11,094 nt of DNA, taken from assembly GCA_020437045.1 (NCBI GenBank), contig JAGQWV010000315.1, forward strand, positions 1 to 11,094. Direction: 5' to 3'. The stretch comes from Saprospiraceae bacterium. Lineage in GTDB: Bacteria > Bacteroidota > Bacteroidia > Chitinophagales > Saprospiraceae. The notes under the pieces are model-generated. The model was not told the DNA's origin. It ran no database searches and saw only the letters and a program-made list of their open reading frames with translations. This document shows, one piece after another, positions 1 through 7,181 of this stretch. Position numbers and translations under genes: made by a program. Numbering within the stretch: position 1 is the stretch's first letter; every line of letters begins with the position of its first letter.

Positions 1-635
1 GGATGGATCAATATACTTGGTTGAATCGCATCAATATCTTCTTCCGGTAACGGACCGATGCGTTTCCAATTATTGCCGTCCATATCGGAAATTTCCATAT
101 GTACTTTCCATCCATCTGTATCTGATTCAGTACTCGAAGGATGCAAAAGCATACCGTTGGCCAGGAGCTCCGGCTTGTTCTTAATAGGGCCAAGAATATC
201 CTCTGGCAATCTTCGTGGCAGGGACCAGGTTAATCCCTCATCAGATGATACCATCAACATTCCCCACCATTCCCGCGGACTCGGGCCTACTTTATAATAT
301 AATGAAATGTCTCCCGTTTCGGCGTTTCTGAATAAAACCGGATTCCAGCAAGGGTATCGCTTATCTGCGTGCTGTATTCCATTAGCCACCTCAACCGGGG
401 CCGTCCACTGACCATCCGTGCTGCGGGCAATCCAGATACCGACATCTTTATGCTTTTCATGGGTACCACCAAACCAAGCGACCATATAGCCATCAGCGGT
501 GCTGCAAATAGTTGAAGCATGACAACTTGGAAAAGGAGCTTCCTTAAATACAAATCCAGAATCCACAATTTGTGCTGTAATTTGATAGGAGGAAACAAAA
601 AATAAAAAGAGAAAAATTAAATGGTTTCGGTTCAT
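1..635 (-). CDS. Secreted BNR/sialidase-like beta-propeller protein (5' part, cut by window edge)
   Basis: The frame is open from an ATG at 633-635 to the window edge, giving 211 N-terminal residues; relatives of this fold are usually about 350-400 residues, so the C-terminal part lies outside. Residues 1-22 are a signal peptide (MNRN, hydrophobic core LIFLFLFF, ending ITAQ), so the protein is exported. The body matches the BNR_2 / sialidase-type six-bladed propeller family: AWFGGTHE at 53-60, DVGIWIARS at 64-72, RYPCWNPVL at 93-101, YYKVGPSPREWWG at 113-125, an Asp-box SSDEGLTW at 130-137, GPIKNKP at 149-155 and IQPSIL at 204-209. The Arg-Ile-Pro motif of true sialidases is not seen near the N-terminus; the matching place reads FPSCHAS. 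The fold is well supported, but the substrate is not; it is probably a glycan-active or glycan-binding protein. It is transcribed divergently from the Nramp-like gene. Confidence 0.85.
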   Translation of the reverse strand, partial: MNRNHLIFLFLFFVSSYQITAQIVDSGFVFKEAPFPSCHASTICSTADGYMVAWFGGTHEKHKDVGIWIARSTDGQWTAPVEVANGIQHADKRYPCWNPVLFRNAETGDISLYYKVGPSPREWWGMLMVSSDEGLTWSLPRRLPEDILGPIKNKPELLANGMLLHPSSTESDTDGWKVHMEISDMDGNNWKRIGPLPEEDIDAIQPSILIH

Positions 636-735
636 AATTCAAAATTATCCAGACAATATACAATATTTAAAAAGATAGGATAATCAAACGTACTTTGACC
701 GATCATTGTCAATTCTTATCATTAATTTGGTGCAC
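636..735. promoter_or_regulatory. Divergent intergenic region between the BNR protein and the Nramp-like transporter
   Basis: This A/T-rich 100-base gap must hold the 5' signals of two divergent genes. For the rightward gene, TACTTTG at 691-697 resembles the Bacteroidota -7 element TAnnTTTG but is one base short; it would give a leader of about 30 bases to the ATG at 736. It is overlapped by the dyad TCAAA-N5-TTTGA (684-698), which could be an operator or chance. For the leftward gene, TAATTTTG (minus strand, 640-647) fits TAnnTTTG but lies only a few bases before the ATG and would give a leaderless message. Neither has a clear -33 element, so exact promoter positions are tentative. Confidence 0.3.
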
Positions 736-2088
736 ATGACTGCCGGGCAATACACTTACGAACAACAACATATCGCATCACCTCCTGCCAATTTCTGGAG
801 TAGACTGAAATATCTTGGTCCCGGATTTATTCTTTCAGCTTCGATTGTTGGTTCCGGAGAATTAATTGCTACCACCACTTTAGGGGCCCGTGCCGGCTTT
901 GTAACATTTTGGGTGATCATCATCAGTTGTCTCATCAAGGTCATGCTACAGATTGAGTTTGCCAAGCACACGATTCTAAGTGGCAAAACGCCGATGCAGG
1001 TATTCAATCGAATGCCGGGGATGCGAATTAAAAATAGCCACTGGAGTGTATGGTTCTTCTTTATATTAATGTTGACCAAAATGCTGCAACTAGGTGGTAT
1101 CATTGGTGGTGTTGCGATCATTCTCAATATGAGTTTTCCATCGATTTCCATAACTCTATTTGCCATATTATTGGCGCCGCTGGTCGCTTTATTGATCTAT
1201 CGTGGTTACTATCAGTTCATTGAGAAATTTTCATTATTGATGATAGGGCTCTTTACGATTTTCACTTTTATCTGTCTCATTTTTTTGAAATACACACCAT
1301 ATGCTATTACGGCTGATCAAATCTGGCAGGGGCTACAATTCCAATTACCACCTGCAGCTGTTGCCGTGGCTATTGGTGCTTTTGGAATCACTGGAGTAGG
1401 TGGTGATGAAATAATAGCCTATAATTATTGGTGTCTCGAAAAAGGATACGCATCTAAAACCGGAATTAACAATCATACGGATGCCTGGGAAAAGCGAGCG
1501 AGAGGATGGATCAGAGTGATGCAATTAGATGCCGTGGCTGCAATGATTGTTTATACGGTGATGACGGCAGCTTTCTATCTACTGGGTGCAGCCGTATTAC
1601 ATGCCAGTGGAGATCTTCCCGAAGGTTATGCCATGATTGAATCGCTCTCGCGTATGTATACCGAATCATTGGGGCCAGGTGCCAAAGTTTTCTTTATGCT
1701 GGGAGCTTTTATGGTTCTCTTTTCTACACTTTTCGCAGCACTCGCCGCTTGGACCCGCCAATTTTCCGATGTTTTTGGACAATTGGGATGGATCGATTTT
1801 TTCGACAATAAAGAACGGGCAAAATCAATAGCTATCCTGAGCTGGACCTTCCCCTTCCTATGGTCTTTAATCTTTATATTTATCAAACTGCCAGTGGCAA
1901 TGGTCATTGCCGGAGGAATTATTACCTCTATTATCCTGCTATTGGTGATATGGGTGATCATCCATTTGAGATACAAGCAATTGCCATCGAATTTCAAACC
2001 GAAACTGACCTATGATCTTCTGCTCTGGATCAGCATAGTGGTTACGATCGCCATCGCCGTATATGGATTAGTACAAATTTGGGCCTGA
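736..2088 (+). CDS. Nramp-superfamily (SLC11-like) membrane transporter with non-canonical metal site
   Basis: A 450-residue protein with about eleven hydrophobic membrane segments and the LeuT-type layout of the Nramp family. The N-terminal LKYLGPGFILSAS leads into TM1, and the TM6 region is at about 210-238. I start it at the ATG at 736, which places a short polar tail before LKYLGPGF; an in-frame TTG at 706 would add ten residues. Canonical Nramp proteins carry Asp-Pro-Gly-Asn in TM1 and Met-Pro-His in TM6 to bind Mn2+/Fe2+. Here TM1 reads VGSGELIATT (38-47) and TM6 reads ITGVGGDEIIAYN (218-230), so the metal ligands are replaced, with acidic residues (E42, D224, E225) nearby. It probably sits in the inner membrane and moves a cation or another small solute; I would not assume Mn2+/Fe2+ or call it mntH. 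It converges on mqnB with a 26-base gap and no visible terminator hairpin. Confidence 0.88.
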   Translation: MTAGQYTYEQQHIASPPANFWSRLKYLGPGFILSASIVGSGELIATTTLGARAGFVTFWVIIISCLIKVMLQIEFAKHTILSGKTPMQVFNRMPGMRIKNSHWSVWFFFILMLTKMLQLGGIIGGVAIILNMSFPSISITLFAILLAPLVALLIYRGYYQFIEKFSLLMIGLFTIFTFICLIFLKYTPYAITADQIWQGLQFQLPPAAVAVAIGAFGITGVGGDEIIAYNYWCLEKGYASKTGINNHTDAWEKRARGWIRVMQLDAVAAMIVYTVMTAAFYLLGAAVLHASGDLPEGYAMIESLSRMYTESLGPGAKVFFMLGAFMVLFSTLFAALAAWTRQFSDVFGQLGWIDFFDNKERAKSIAILSWTFPFLWSLIFIFIKLPVAMVIAGGIITSIILLLVIWVIIHLRYKQLPSNFKPKLTYDLLLWISIVVTIAIAVYGLVQIWA

Positions 2089-2114
2089 TTAAAGATTCAT
2101 TCTTAGTAATTATT

Positions 2115-2792
2115 CTACCGACCAAGTTGTTCCAAAAATTCTTTGGTGACCAGAGCTAGATTCGATATGGCCAAAGGAATATTCCACTGATCGCGATTTC
2201 GCTTTTCTACATAATTGGAAATTGCCCGGATTTCGATAAAAAGATGACGATGAAATCTGCAGCAATAGAAGAAAGAAGCGCCTTCCATACTTTCGATTTC
2301 CGGCTGGTATTTTTCGGTAATGTGTTGGATCGATTTTTCGTTTCCATGCACTTTATTTACCGAAATTGCCCGTACTGAGGGTAACCGGCCTCCAACATGT
2401 GGAGCATTTATCACTCCATTTGCAAACGGTTCTTCATCTAATTTTGCCAATCCTGCCGAAAATAGATCCAAAAAGGACCCATCGGCTTCTTCCACACCGA
2501 GATCACCAAATCTTTCTTCTCTAACCTGTACTACAGTACCTATTGCCAGGGCCCTATTAAATGCACCGGCAATCCCCAAATTGATCACTAGATCATATCG
2601 ATGGACAGTTAAGTGAGCAGACAAAACTACGCCCGTGGCAATGCCTCCAACACCGGTAATTAGCCATGATATTTCATGATTAAAAAAGATACAAACATCT
2701 TTCTCAGAAGCAGAGAATTCTTCTCCAGAAATTAGTCGATGGAGAGGTTCAATCTCCTTTATTGTGGCCGAAACAATCAATAACCTCATCAT
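2115..2792 (-). CDS. mqnB: Futalosine hydrolase, menaquinone (futalosine) pathway
   Basis: A 225-residue protein of the nucleoside phosphorylase/MTAN fold. Futalosine hydrolase cleaves futalosine to hypoxanthine and dehypoxanthine futalosine in the chorismate-to-menaquinone route used by many Bacteroidota; it is cytoplasmic. Motifs in order: SATIKEIEPL (8-17, general-acid Glu region), ITGVGG (45-50), NLGIAGAFN (71-79), ESMEGASFFY (167-176, ribose-binding Met-Glu), then RAISNYVEKRN (189-199). The Ser-Asn at 192-193 stands where MTAN enzymes have Ser-Asp, and the RAISNYV...RN signature is what points to futalosine hydrolase rather than MTAN; this rests on recalled family patterns, not an alignment. 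Its ATG overlaps the stop of the upstream barrel gene by four bases (ATGA), so translation is probably coupled. A second in-frame ATG follows at once. Other mqn genes are not in the window. Confidence 0.88.
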   Translation of the reverse strand: MMRLLIVSATIKEIEPLHRLISGEEFSASEKDVCIFFNHEISWLITGVGGIATGVVLSAHLTVHRYDLVINLGIAGAFNRALAIGTVVQVREERFGDLGVEEADGSFLDLFSAGLAKLDEEPFANGVINAPHVGGRLPSVRAISVNKVHGNEKSIQHITEKYQPEIESMEGASFFYCCRFHRHLFIEIRAISNYVEKRNRDQWNIPLAISNLALVTKEFLEQLGR

Positions 2793-3622
2793 TTATTTTT
2801 TGCCAAGTATCCAATACCAGCCATCGGACTGAGACCTAACGCCTGATGTACTGAACTGCTGATATCACATGCTAAGCCGGAATTCAGTGAATATCCAATA
2901 CCAAAAGTCACTAACCCGGGATTGGTATTAAATCCAACCCGAAAGGCAAAATTGTCCTGATATAGATATTCCAATCCCCATTTAACATTCTCTCTAAAGT
3001 CAGATACTTTTTCGATCTCTCCGGAAATCCACAATTTATCAGTGGGCTGATAAGCGACCCCAATATTAAGGATAGTTGGTAAACCCTCCCCCTCGGCCCA
3101 GTTGATCTCAAAAGGATTGTATATGGAAAAACCAACCAGAATACCTGAAGTAATTACTGTTTGCATCCCAAATTCTGCCGTTATAGCAGAAGTATTTCCA
3201 TAAGCCGGAATACTGGCCTGGATATAATCCAGTCGTGTCCCAATGGATAGTTGATCTAATAACCTTCTGGCATAGGTAAGTCCCACCAGCTGTTCGTTGA
3301 ACTCTGCAAAACCGTGATAATAAATACTCAGACCAAAATTGCCATATTGGGTAGGTAAGCCACCCACTGCCGAATAAAAATTCAACCCTTCATTATTGAA
3401 TCTTCTTTCTGCTGTGACATAAAAACCGGGCGATACCAATGAGGCTAACCCCGCTTGATTACCATACAATGCCATCACATCGGTTTTCGTTGACCGGATA
3501 GCGCCTAATGCTCCACCTGATGCACCAGGACTTAGAGAGAGTACATTTTGGCTAGCTGCATCGAATGTCCAAAAAATCATCAAGGTCATTAAACACAGGA
3601 TTACTATGGCTGTCTTTGGCAT
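2789..3622 (-). CDS. Outer-membrane beta-barrel protein, PorV/PorQ-like
   Basis: A 277-residue exported protein. I start it at the ATG at 3620-3622, giving MPKTAIVILCLMTLMIF... and a signal peptide ending around AASQ (residues 22-25). A longer frame begins with TTG at 3676, but that start lies inside a terminator hairpin and would put 18 extra residues before the signal peptide. The mature N-terminus (LSPGASGGALGA, then DVMALYGNQAGLAS) resembles the opening of PorV/PorQ and UPF0164 barrels, where a Gly/Ala-rich stretch leads to an Asn-Pro-Ala-Gly-like turn. The rest is alternating aromatic/polar strands ending in GYLAKNK, consistent with an outer-membrane barrel of about 12-14 strands. The exact function is unknown; a link to type IX secretion is possible but not shown, as no other por/gld/spr gene is here. 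Its stop overlaps the mqnB start. Confidence 0.75.
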   Translation of the reverse strand: MPKTAIVILCLMTLMIFWTFDAASQNVLSLSPGASGGALGAIRSTKTDVMALYGNQAGLASLVSPGFYVTAERRFNNEGLNFYSAVGGLPTQYGNFGLSIYYHGFAEFNEQLVGLTYARRLLDQLSIGTRLDYIQASIPAYGNTSAITAEFGMQTVITSGILVGFSIYNPFEINWAEGEGLPTILNIGVAYQPTDKLWISGEIEKVSDFRENVKWGLEYLYQDNFAFRVGFNTNPGLVTFGIGYSLNSGLACDISSSVHQALGLSPMAGIGYLAKNK

Positions 3623-3655
3623 GTAAAGTTTTCTTAGCACCAAAATAGGGCTATT

Positions 3656-3702
3656 AAAATAAAAAAGGGCGTCCAAAATTCAGAATGCTGATTTGGACGC
3701 CC
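3656..3702 (-). terminator. Intrinsic (rho-independent) terminator of the Tricorn peptidase gene
   Basis: A perfect 11-bp inverted repeat, GGGCGTCCAAA (3667-3677) against TTTGGACGCCC (3692-3702), encloses a second 4-bp stem, TCAG/CTGA (3680-3683/3688-3691), capped by an AATG tetraloop with a 2-base bulge. Read on the minus strand, the GC-rich stem is followed directly by six T, an A and four more T (3666 down to 3656). This is the textbook form of a terminator for leftward transcription. It lies 78 bases beyond the stop of the Tricorn-type gene and just before the barrel gene, separating the two units. Confidence 0.9.
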
Positions 3703-3780
3703 ACTAAGTAGATAGTGATTGAAATACAACTTCAAAGATCACAGACCATCTGCCAGTGATCCTTATCAAACTCTTTTAAA

Positions 3781-6700
3781 TTAAGTTCTTTTTTCTTTTC
3801 CCGGAGCGGTTGGATGTATGGGTCCTTTCTTTTTAATTTGTTCCATAACATACTTTATGGCTGCTTCGATTTGCGGATCATTGCCTTTAGCCAACTCCGT
3901 AGGGTCTTCCTTAACTTCAATATCGGGATCAACCCCATACCCTTCCTTAAACCAGGTGCCATCAGGATTATACATTCTGAAGGTTGGCACGGTTACACCA
4001 CCACCATCGATTAAAGAAGGCGATCCGGAAATACCAATCAATCCACCCCAGGTACGTGTACCGATGACGGGCCCTAATCCTGCTTTTTTAAAATAATCAG
4101 GAAAGGCATCTCCACCGGAACCGCTCCATCCATTGGCTAACATGGCCATAGTCCCAAAATTTGCGACCGGTGGCCATTGCCAGTTTTTACCATCTCGTAC
4201 GGACCAATAAGCCAATGGTTTCCGGTTCAATAATTCGATAAACCGGTCCGGAATTTGGCCTCCATTATTAAATCGTTCATCCACAATCAAACCTTCCTTA
4301 TTCCACTGTCCATAAAATTGACGAACCAATTCTTCCTGTCCATCGAGACCGGTACTGGGCACATAGATATATCCAATCTTACCGTCAGATGCTTCATCTA
4401 CCTTCTTCCGGTTACTCTCAATCCAGGCCAGATTTCTCAATCTGGTTTCATCGCCCAACATTTCTACGAGAACTGTTTTTGCTCCTTCGTAGGTAGGCTT
4501 AGAATTTATGGTGAGTTCAACCGTCTTTCCCGCTAGACCTTCAAAAGCTCCCCAGGGATCTGAATATTCTGTCAGACCCACTCCATTGACAGCCAGAATG
4601 TAGTCTCCCTCTTTAATATCAACACCAGGCAAATCCAGCGGACTGCGGACCTCATTATCCCAATCAGCTCCCCGGATGATCTGCTTCACTTTATACTGCC
4701 CCTGATCAAAAGCCCAGTCTATACCCAGATATCCCACGCTCTTTTGTGCGGGAGTTTCCTGATCACCCCCGCCACGATAGGTATGCGAGGCATTTAGTTC
4801 AGCGATCAATTCGCCAATAATAAAATTGACATCATCACGATTCATGGCAAATTGAATCAAATCTCCATAGTGGCTTCGTAAACCGGTCCAATCAACACCA
4901 TGCATACTTTTATCATAGAAGAAATCTCTTTCAAATCTCCAGGCATCATTAAAAATTTGTTGCCACTCCTGCCGGGGATTTACATTCATTTCCATCTCTC
5001 CAAAAGCAAGCGAATTTTCCATCTTTTGGTCTGGAGCTACATCTATAATTCCCGCTGATCGCCCACTCTTCACAATCAACATTTTCTTCCCATCCGCGGA
5101 AATGCGGTACCCTCTCACTCCGGAGATGATGGTTTTTTCCTCCTGATCTTTCAAGTCATAAATCATGACTGAACTCTCTCCGCCATCACTACCGCTATTT
5201 GGTGATCGCTGATAAATTACCTTGCCCGAAACGGCAGAAACATCTCCCATGTTTCCAGCAGCCGGTGGCAGCATAATTAAACGTCTTTCAAAACCATCGA
5301 AATCTATTTCAACGCCATTATCATCTTTATCTAATGAATCTTTGGTGGCATTCGCCTCTTTTTCATCCTTCTTTTCATCAACTTTAATCGCTACCGTGTC
5401 ATTTTCTGGAGCCAAAGGAGAGGCCACATCCTGCCGCAATGCGATCGCAGCCAAACCGGTAGCATTGGGATAAACCCAGGTATTGTCAAAATCTGAATAT
5501 ACCGGGTCGAAGTTCCGGTTTGTGGTGACGTACAGATAATCCCCGTCAGGGTCAAAGGCACCAACATGATCCGAATAAAACCCGGAAGTGGCTTGTTTGG
5601 ACTCCATGTTTTTGGTATCATATATAAAGATAGCCGCATTACCATTATCTAAGGACTTATTGTAGGCGACCCACCGACTGTCCCCTGACCACTCAACTTC
5701 AAATCCCCTCAAGCCTCCCTCAAAGAGCGAAATATCCTGATCTATCTTACTTACCTTACCATCGGAAATATCAACCATTTGGATGGTCATTGTCTGGTCG
5801 ACAAATACCAGTTTTTTACTGTCTGGTGACCAATATAATTGATACCTAAATCCGGGTCCAAGTTTCGTAATTGTCTTCTCCTTATTACCCATTTTCAAAT
5901 CTCTCAACGTCAACTCATATTCTCCAGACTGATCACTCCAATAGGCAATGTAGCGACCATCAGGTGACCAGGCGGGAAAACGTTCTGCCGTACCGGAAGA
6001 TCTGGTTAAATTCTGCACAATACCTTTTTCTGCAGGCAAAGAAAATAACTCTCCCCTAGCCTCAACGACCGCACGCATACCGTCCGGTGCAATATTTATA
6101 TTTTCCACATATTCATCAGCATCCACCTGATGTGGTTTGATGGAAACCAAATCACTCGTCACTTCAATTTTCACCTCCTGGGGATCATAGGATTGCAGAT
6201 CCATGATATACATCTTTCCGCCAGCTTCAAAAACCATATTACCGGGTCCCACTGAGGGCATATGTATATCAAAATCCGAAAATGTGGTTATCTGTTGATT
6301 TTCTTTTTTCTCGATATCATAGGCCCAGATATTATACCTTTTTTCGGGTCCTTTATCTGACAAATAATAGACTTTATCACCATACCACATTGGCATTTCA
6401 TCATTTGCCTCATTGTTGGTAATATTTTGAGATTCCAGAGTTTTTAAATTAAAGATGAAAATATCGGCGGCCATCCCTCCCCGGTAACGCTTCCAATTAC
6501 GAAAGATCCTTGACTTGTCTGTGAAGGCAATCATCGTAGCGTCTGCATTTAAAGACCCAAATTCACCATAGGCAATTGGCAATTTTTCCGGTAGACCTCC
6601 ATCCTTTCCCAGCTTATAAAACTGGCTAAACCGCTGCTTCCCACTCTCCATTGACGATGTGTAAAGAAGATGTTGTCCATCGGGATACCAATCCTGAATT

Positions 6701-7032
6701 CGATCACCCATTCCATGGTGAGTCACTCTTTCCGGCAGGCCTCCTAAAGCTGGTATCACATAGATATCCACATTACCGTCATAGTTGCCGCTAAAGGCGA
6801 TGGATTTACCATCAGGGGAAAATTTTGGAGCAATCTCCGAGCCCACAGGTGAACTGAGTTTTGTAGCGACTCCACCGCCGATCGGTACAATCCAGATGTC
6901 ACCACCATAGCTAAAAGTTATGTGTGTCGCTGAGACATCAGGATATCTGAACATCCTCGCACTAACCTGTGCGTCAAGTTCTCCCAAGATGAAGAACAAA
7001 CAAAGAAATATTATTGATTTACTGTAATTCAT
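3781..7032 (-). CDS. Secreted Tricorn-type protease (PD40 propellers + PDZ + S41 peptidase)
   Basis: A 1083-residue protein starting at the ATG at 7030-7032; a TTG nine codons upstream would push the signal peptide inward. Residues 1-22 are a signal peptide (core SIIFLCLFFIL, ending LDAQ). Residues 25-290 and 310-535 are Tricorn-type beta-propellers with PD40 repeats (FSPDGKSIAFS at 71-81, WSPDGRYIAYWSD at 355-367, YWSPDSKKLVFVD at 400-412). A Lys/Asp/Glu-rich linker lies at 541-574. The C1 helical domain is near 690-755 with the likely catalytic His at 750 (NASHTYRGGGD). A PDZ domain follows at about 765-850. The S41 core carries GLIVDERFNNGG (914-925), the likely nucleophile Ser972 in GWSGSGGDAFP, and Glu1030 in EGYGVDPDIEV. 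The family degrades peptides released by larger proteases; here export implies periplasmic or extracellular peptide use. No clear type IX sorting domain is visible at the C-terminus. A terminator follows. Confidence 0.93.
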   Translation of the reverse strand: MNYSKSIIFLCLFFILGELDAQVSARMFRYPDVSATHITFSYGGDIWIVPIGGGVATKLSSPVGSEIAPKFSPDGKSIAFSGNYDGNVDIYVIPALGGLPERVTHHGMGDRIQDWYPDGQHLLYTSSMESGKQRFSQFYKLGKDGGLPEKLPIAYGEFGSLNADATMIAFTDKSRIFRNWKRYRGGMAADIFIFNLKTLESQNITNNEANDEMPMWYGDKVYYLSDKGPEKRYNIWAYDIEKKENQQITTFSDFDIHMPSVGPGNMVFEAGGKMYIMDLQSYDPQEVKIEVTSDLVSIKPHQVDADEYVENINIAPDGMRAVVEARGELFSLPAEKGIVQNLTRSSGTAERFPAWSPDGRYIAYWSDQSGEYELTLRDLKMGNKEKTITKLGPGFRYQLYWSPDSKKLVFVDQTMTIQMVDISDGKVSKIDQDISLFEGGLRGFEVEWSGDSRWVAYNKSLDNGNAAIFIYDTKNMESKQATSGFYSDHVGAFDPDGDYLYVTTNRNFDPVYSDFDNTWVYPNATGLAAIALRQDVASPLAPENDTVAIKVDEKKDEKEANATKDSLDKDDNGVEIDFDGFERRLIMLPPAAGNMGDVSAVSGKVIYQRSPNSGSDGGESSVMIYDLKDQEEKTIISGVRGYRISADGKKMLIVKSGRSAGIIDVAPDQKMENSLAFGEMEMNVNPRQEWQQIFNDAWRFERDFFYDKSMHGVDWTGLRSHYGDLIQFAMNRDDVNFIIGELIAELNASHTYRGGGDQETPAQKSVGYLGIDWAFDQGQYKVKQIIRGADWDNEVRSPLDLPGVDIKEGDYILAVNGVGLTEYSDPWGAFEGLAGKTVELTINSKPTYEGAKTVLVEMLGDETRLRNLAWIESNRKKVDEASDGKIGYIYVPSTGLDGQEELVRQFYGQWNKEGLIVDERFNNGGQIPDRFIELLNRKPLAYWSVRDGKNWQWPPVANFGTMAMLANGWSGSGGDAFPDYFKKAGLGPVIGTRTWGGLIGISGSPSLIDGGGVTVPTFRMYNPDGTWFKEGYGVDPDIEVKEDPTELAKGNDPQIEAAIKYVMEQIKKKGPIHPTAPGKEKRT

Positions 7033-7181
7033 AGAAATACATTTTAGTTGGTTGACCAAAAGAACTGTAAAAATTATAAAAACCTTGCTCTAAAACGATT
7101 CAATACGATTTATGCACTACTTCTCCCCATTGAATGGATACATATATCGACCAGTGAAAAATATTATCACAGCCAGGCAAT

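Noticed and set aside
287..598. A 103-codon minus-strand frame over the start of the window
   Set aside because: It is a shifted-frame shadow of the BNR protein. The true frame runs from the ATG at 635 to the window edge with family motifs throughout.
684..698. TCAAA-N5-TTTGA dyad as a metal-regulator operator before the transporter gene
   Set aside because: Five-base arms are too short to be significant, and the sequence does not resemble a Fur, MntR or DtxR box that I can recognise. It is recorded only as part of the intergenic region.
706..735. Ten-residue N-terminal extension of the Nramp-like protein from a TTG
   Set aside because: The ATG at 736 gives a more natural short polar N-terminus, and the TTG lies about where transcription might start.
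7033..7181. Possible terminator or promoter in the gap between pruA and the Tricorn-type gene
   Set aside because: The best dyad (around GTGA...TCAC near 7155) is short and mismatched, and TTCTTTTG on the minus strand is only a partial -7 match without a -33 partner. Nothing here is firm enough to call.
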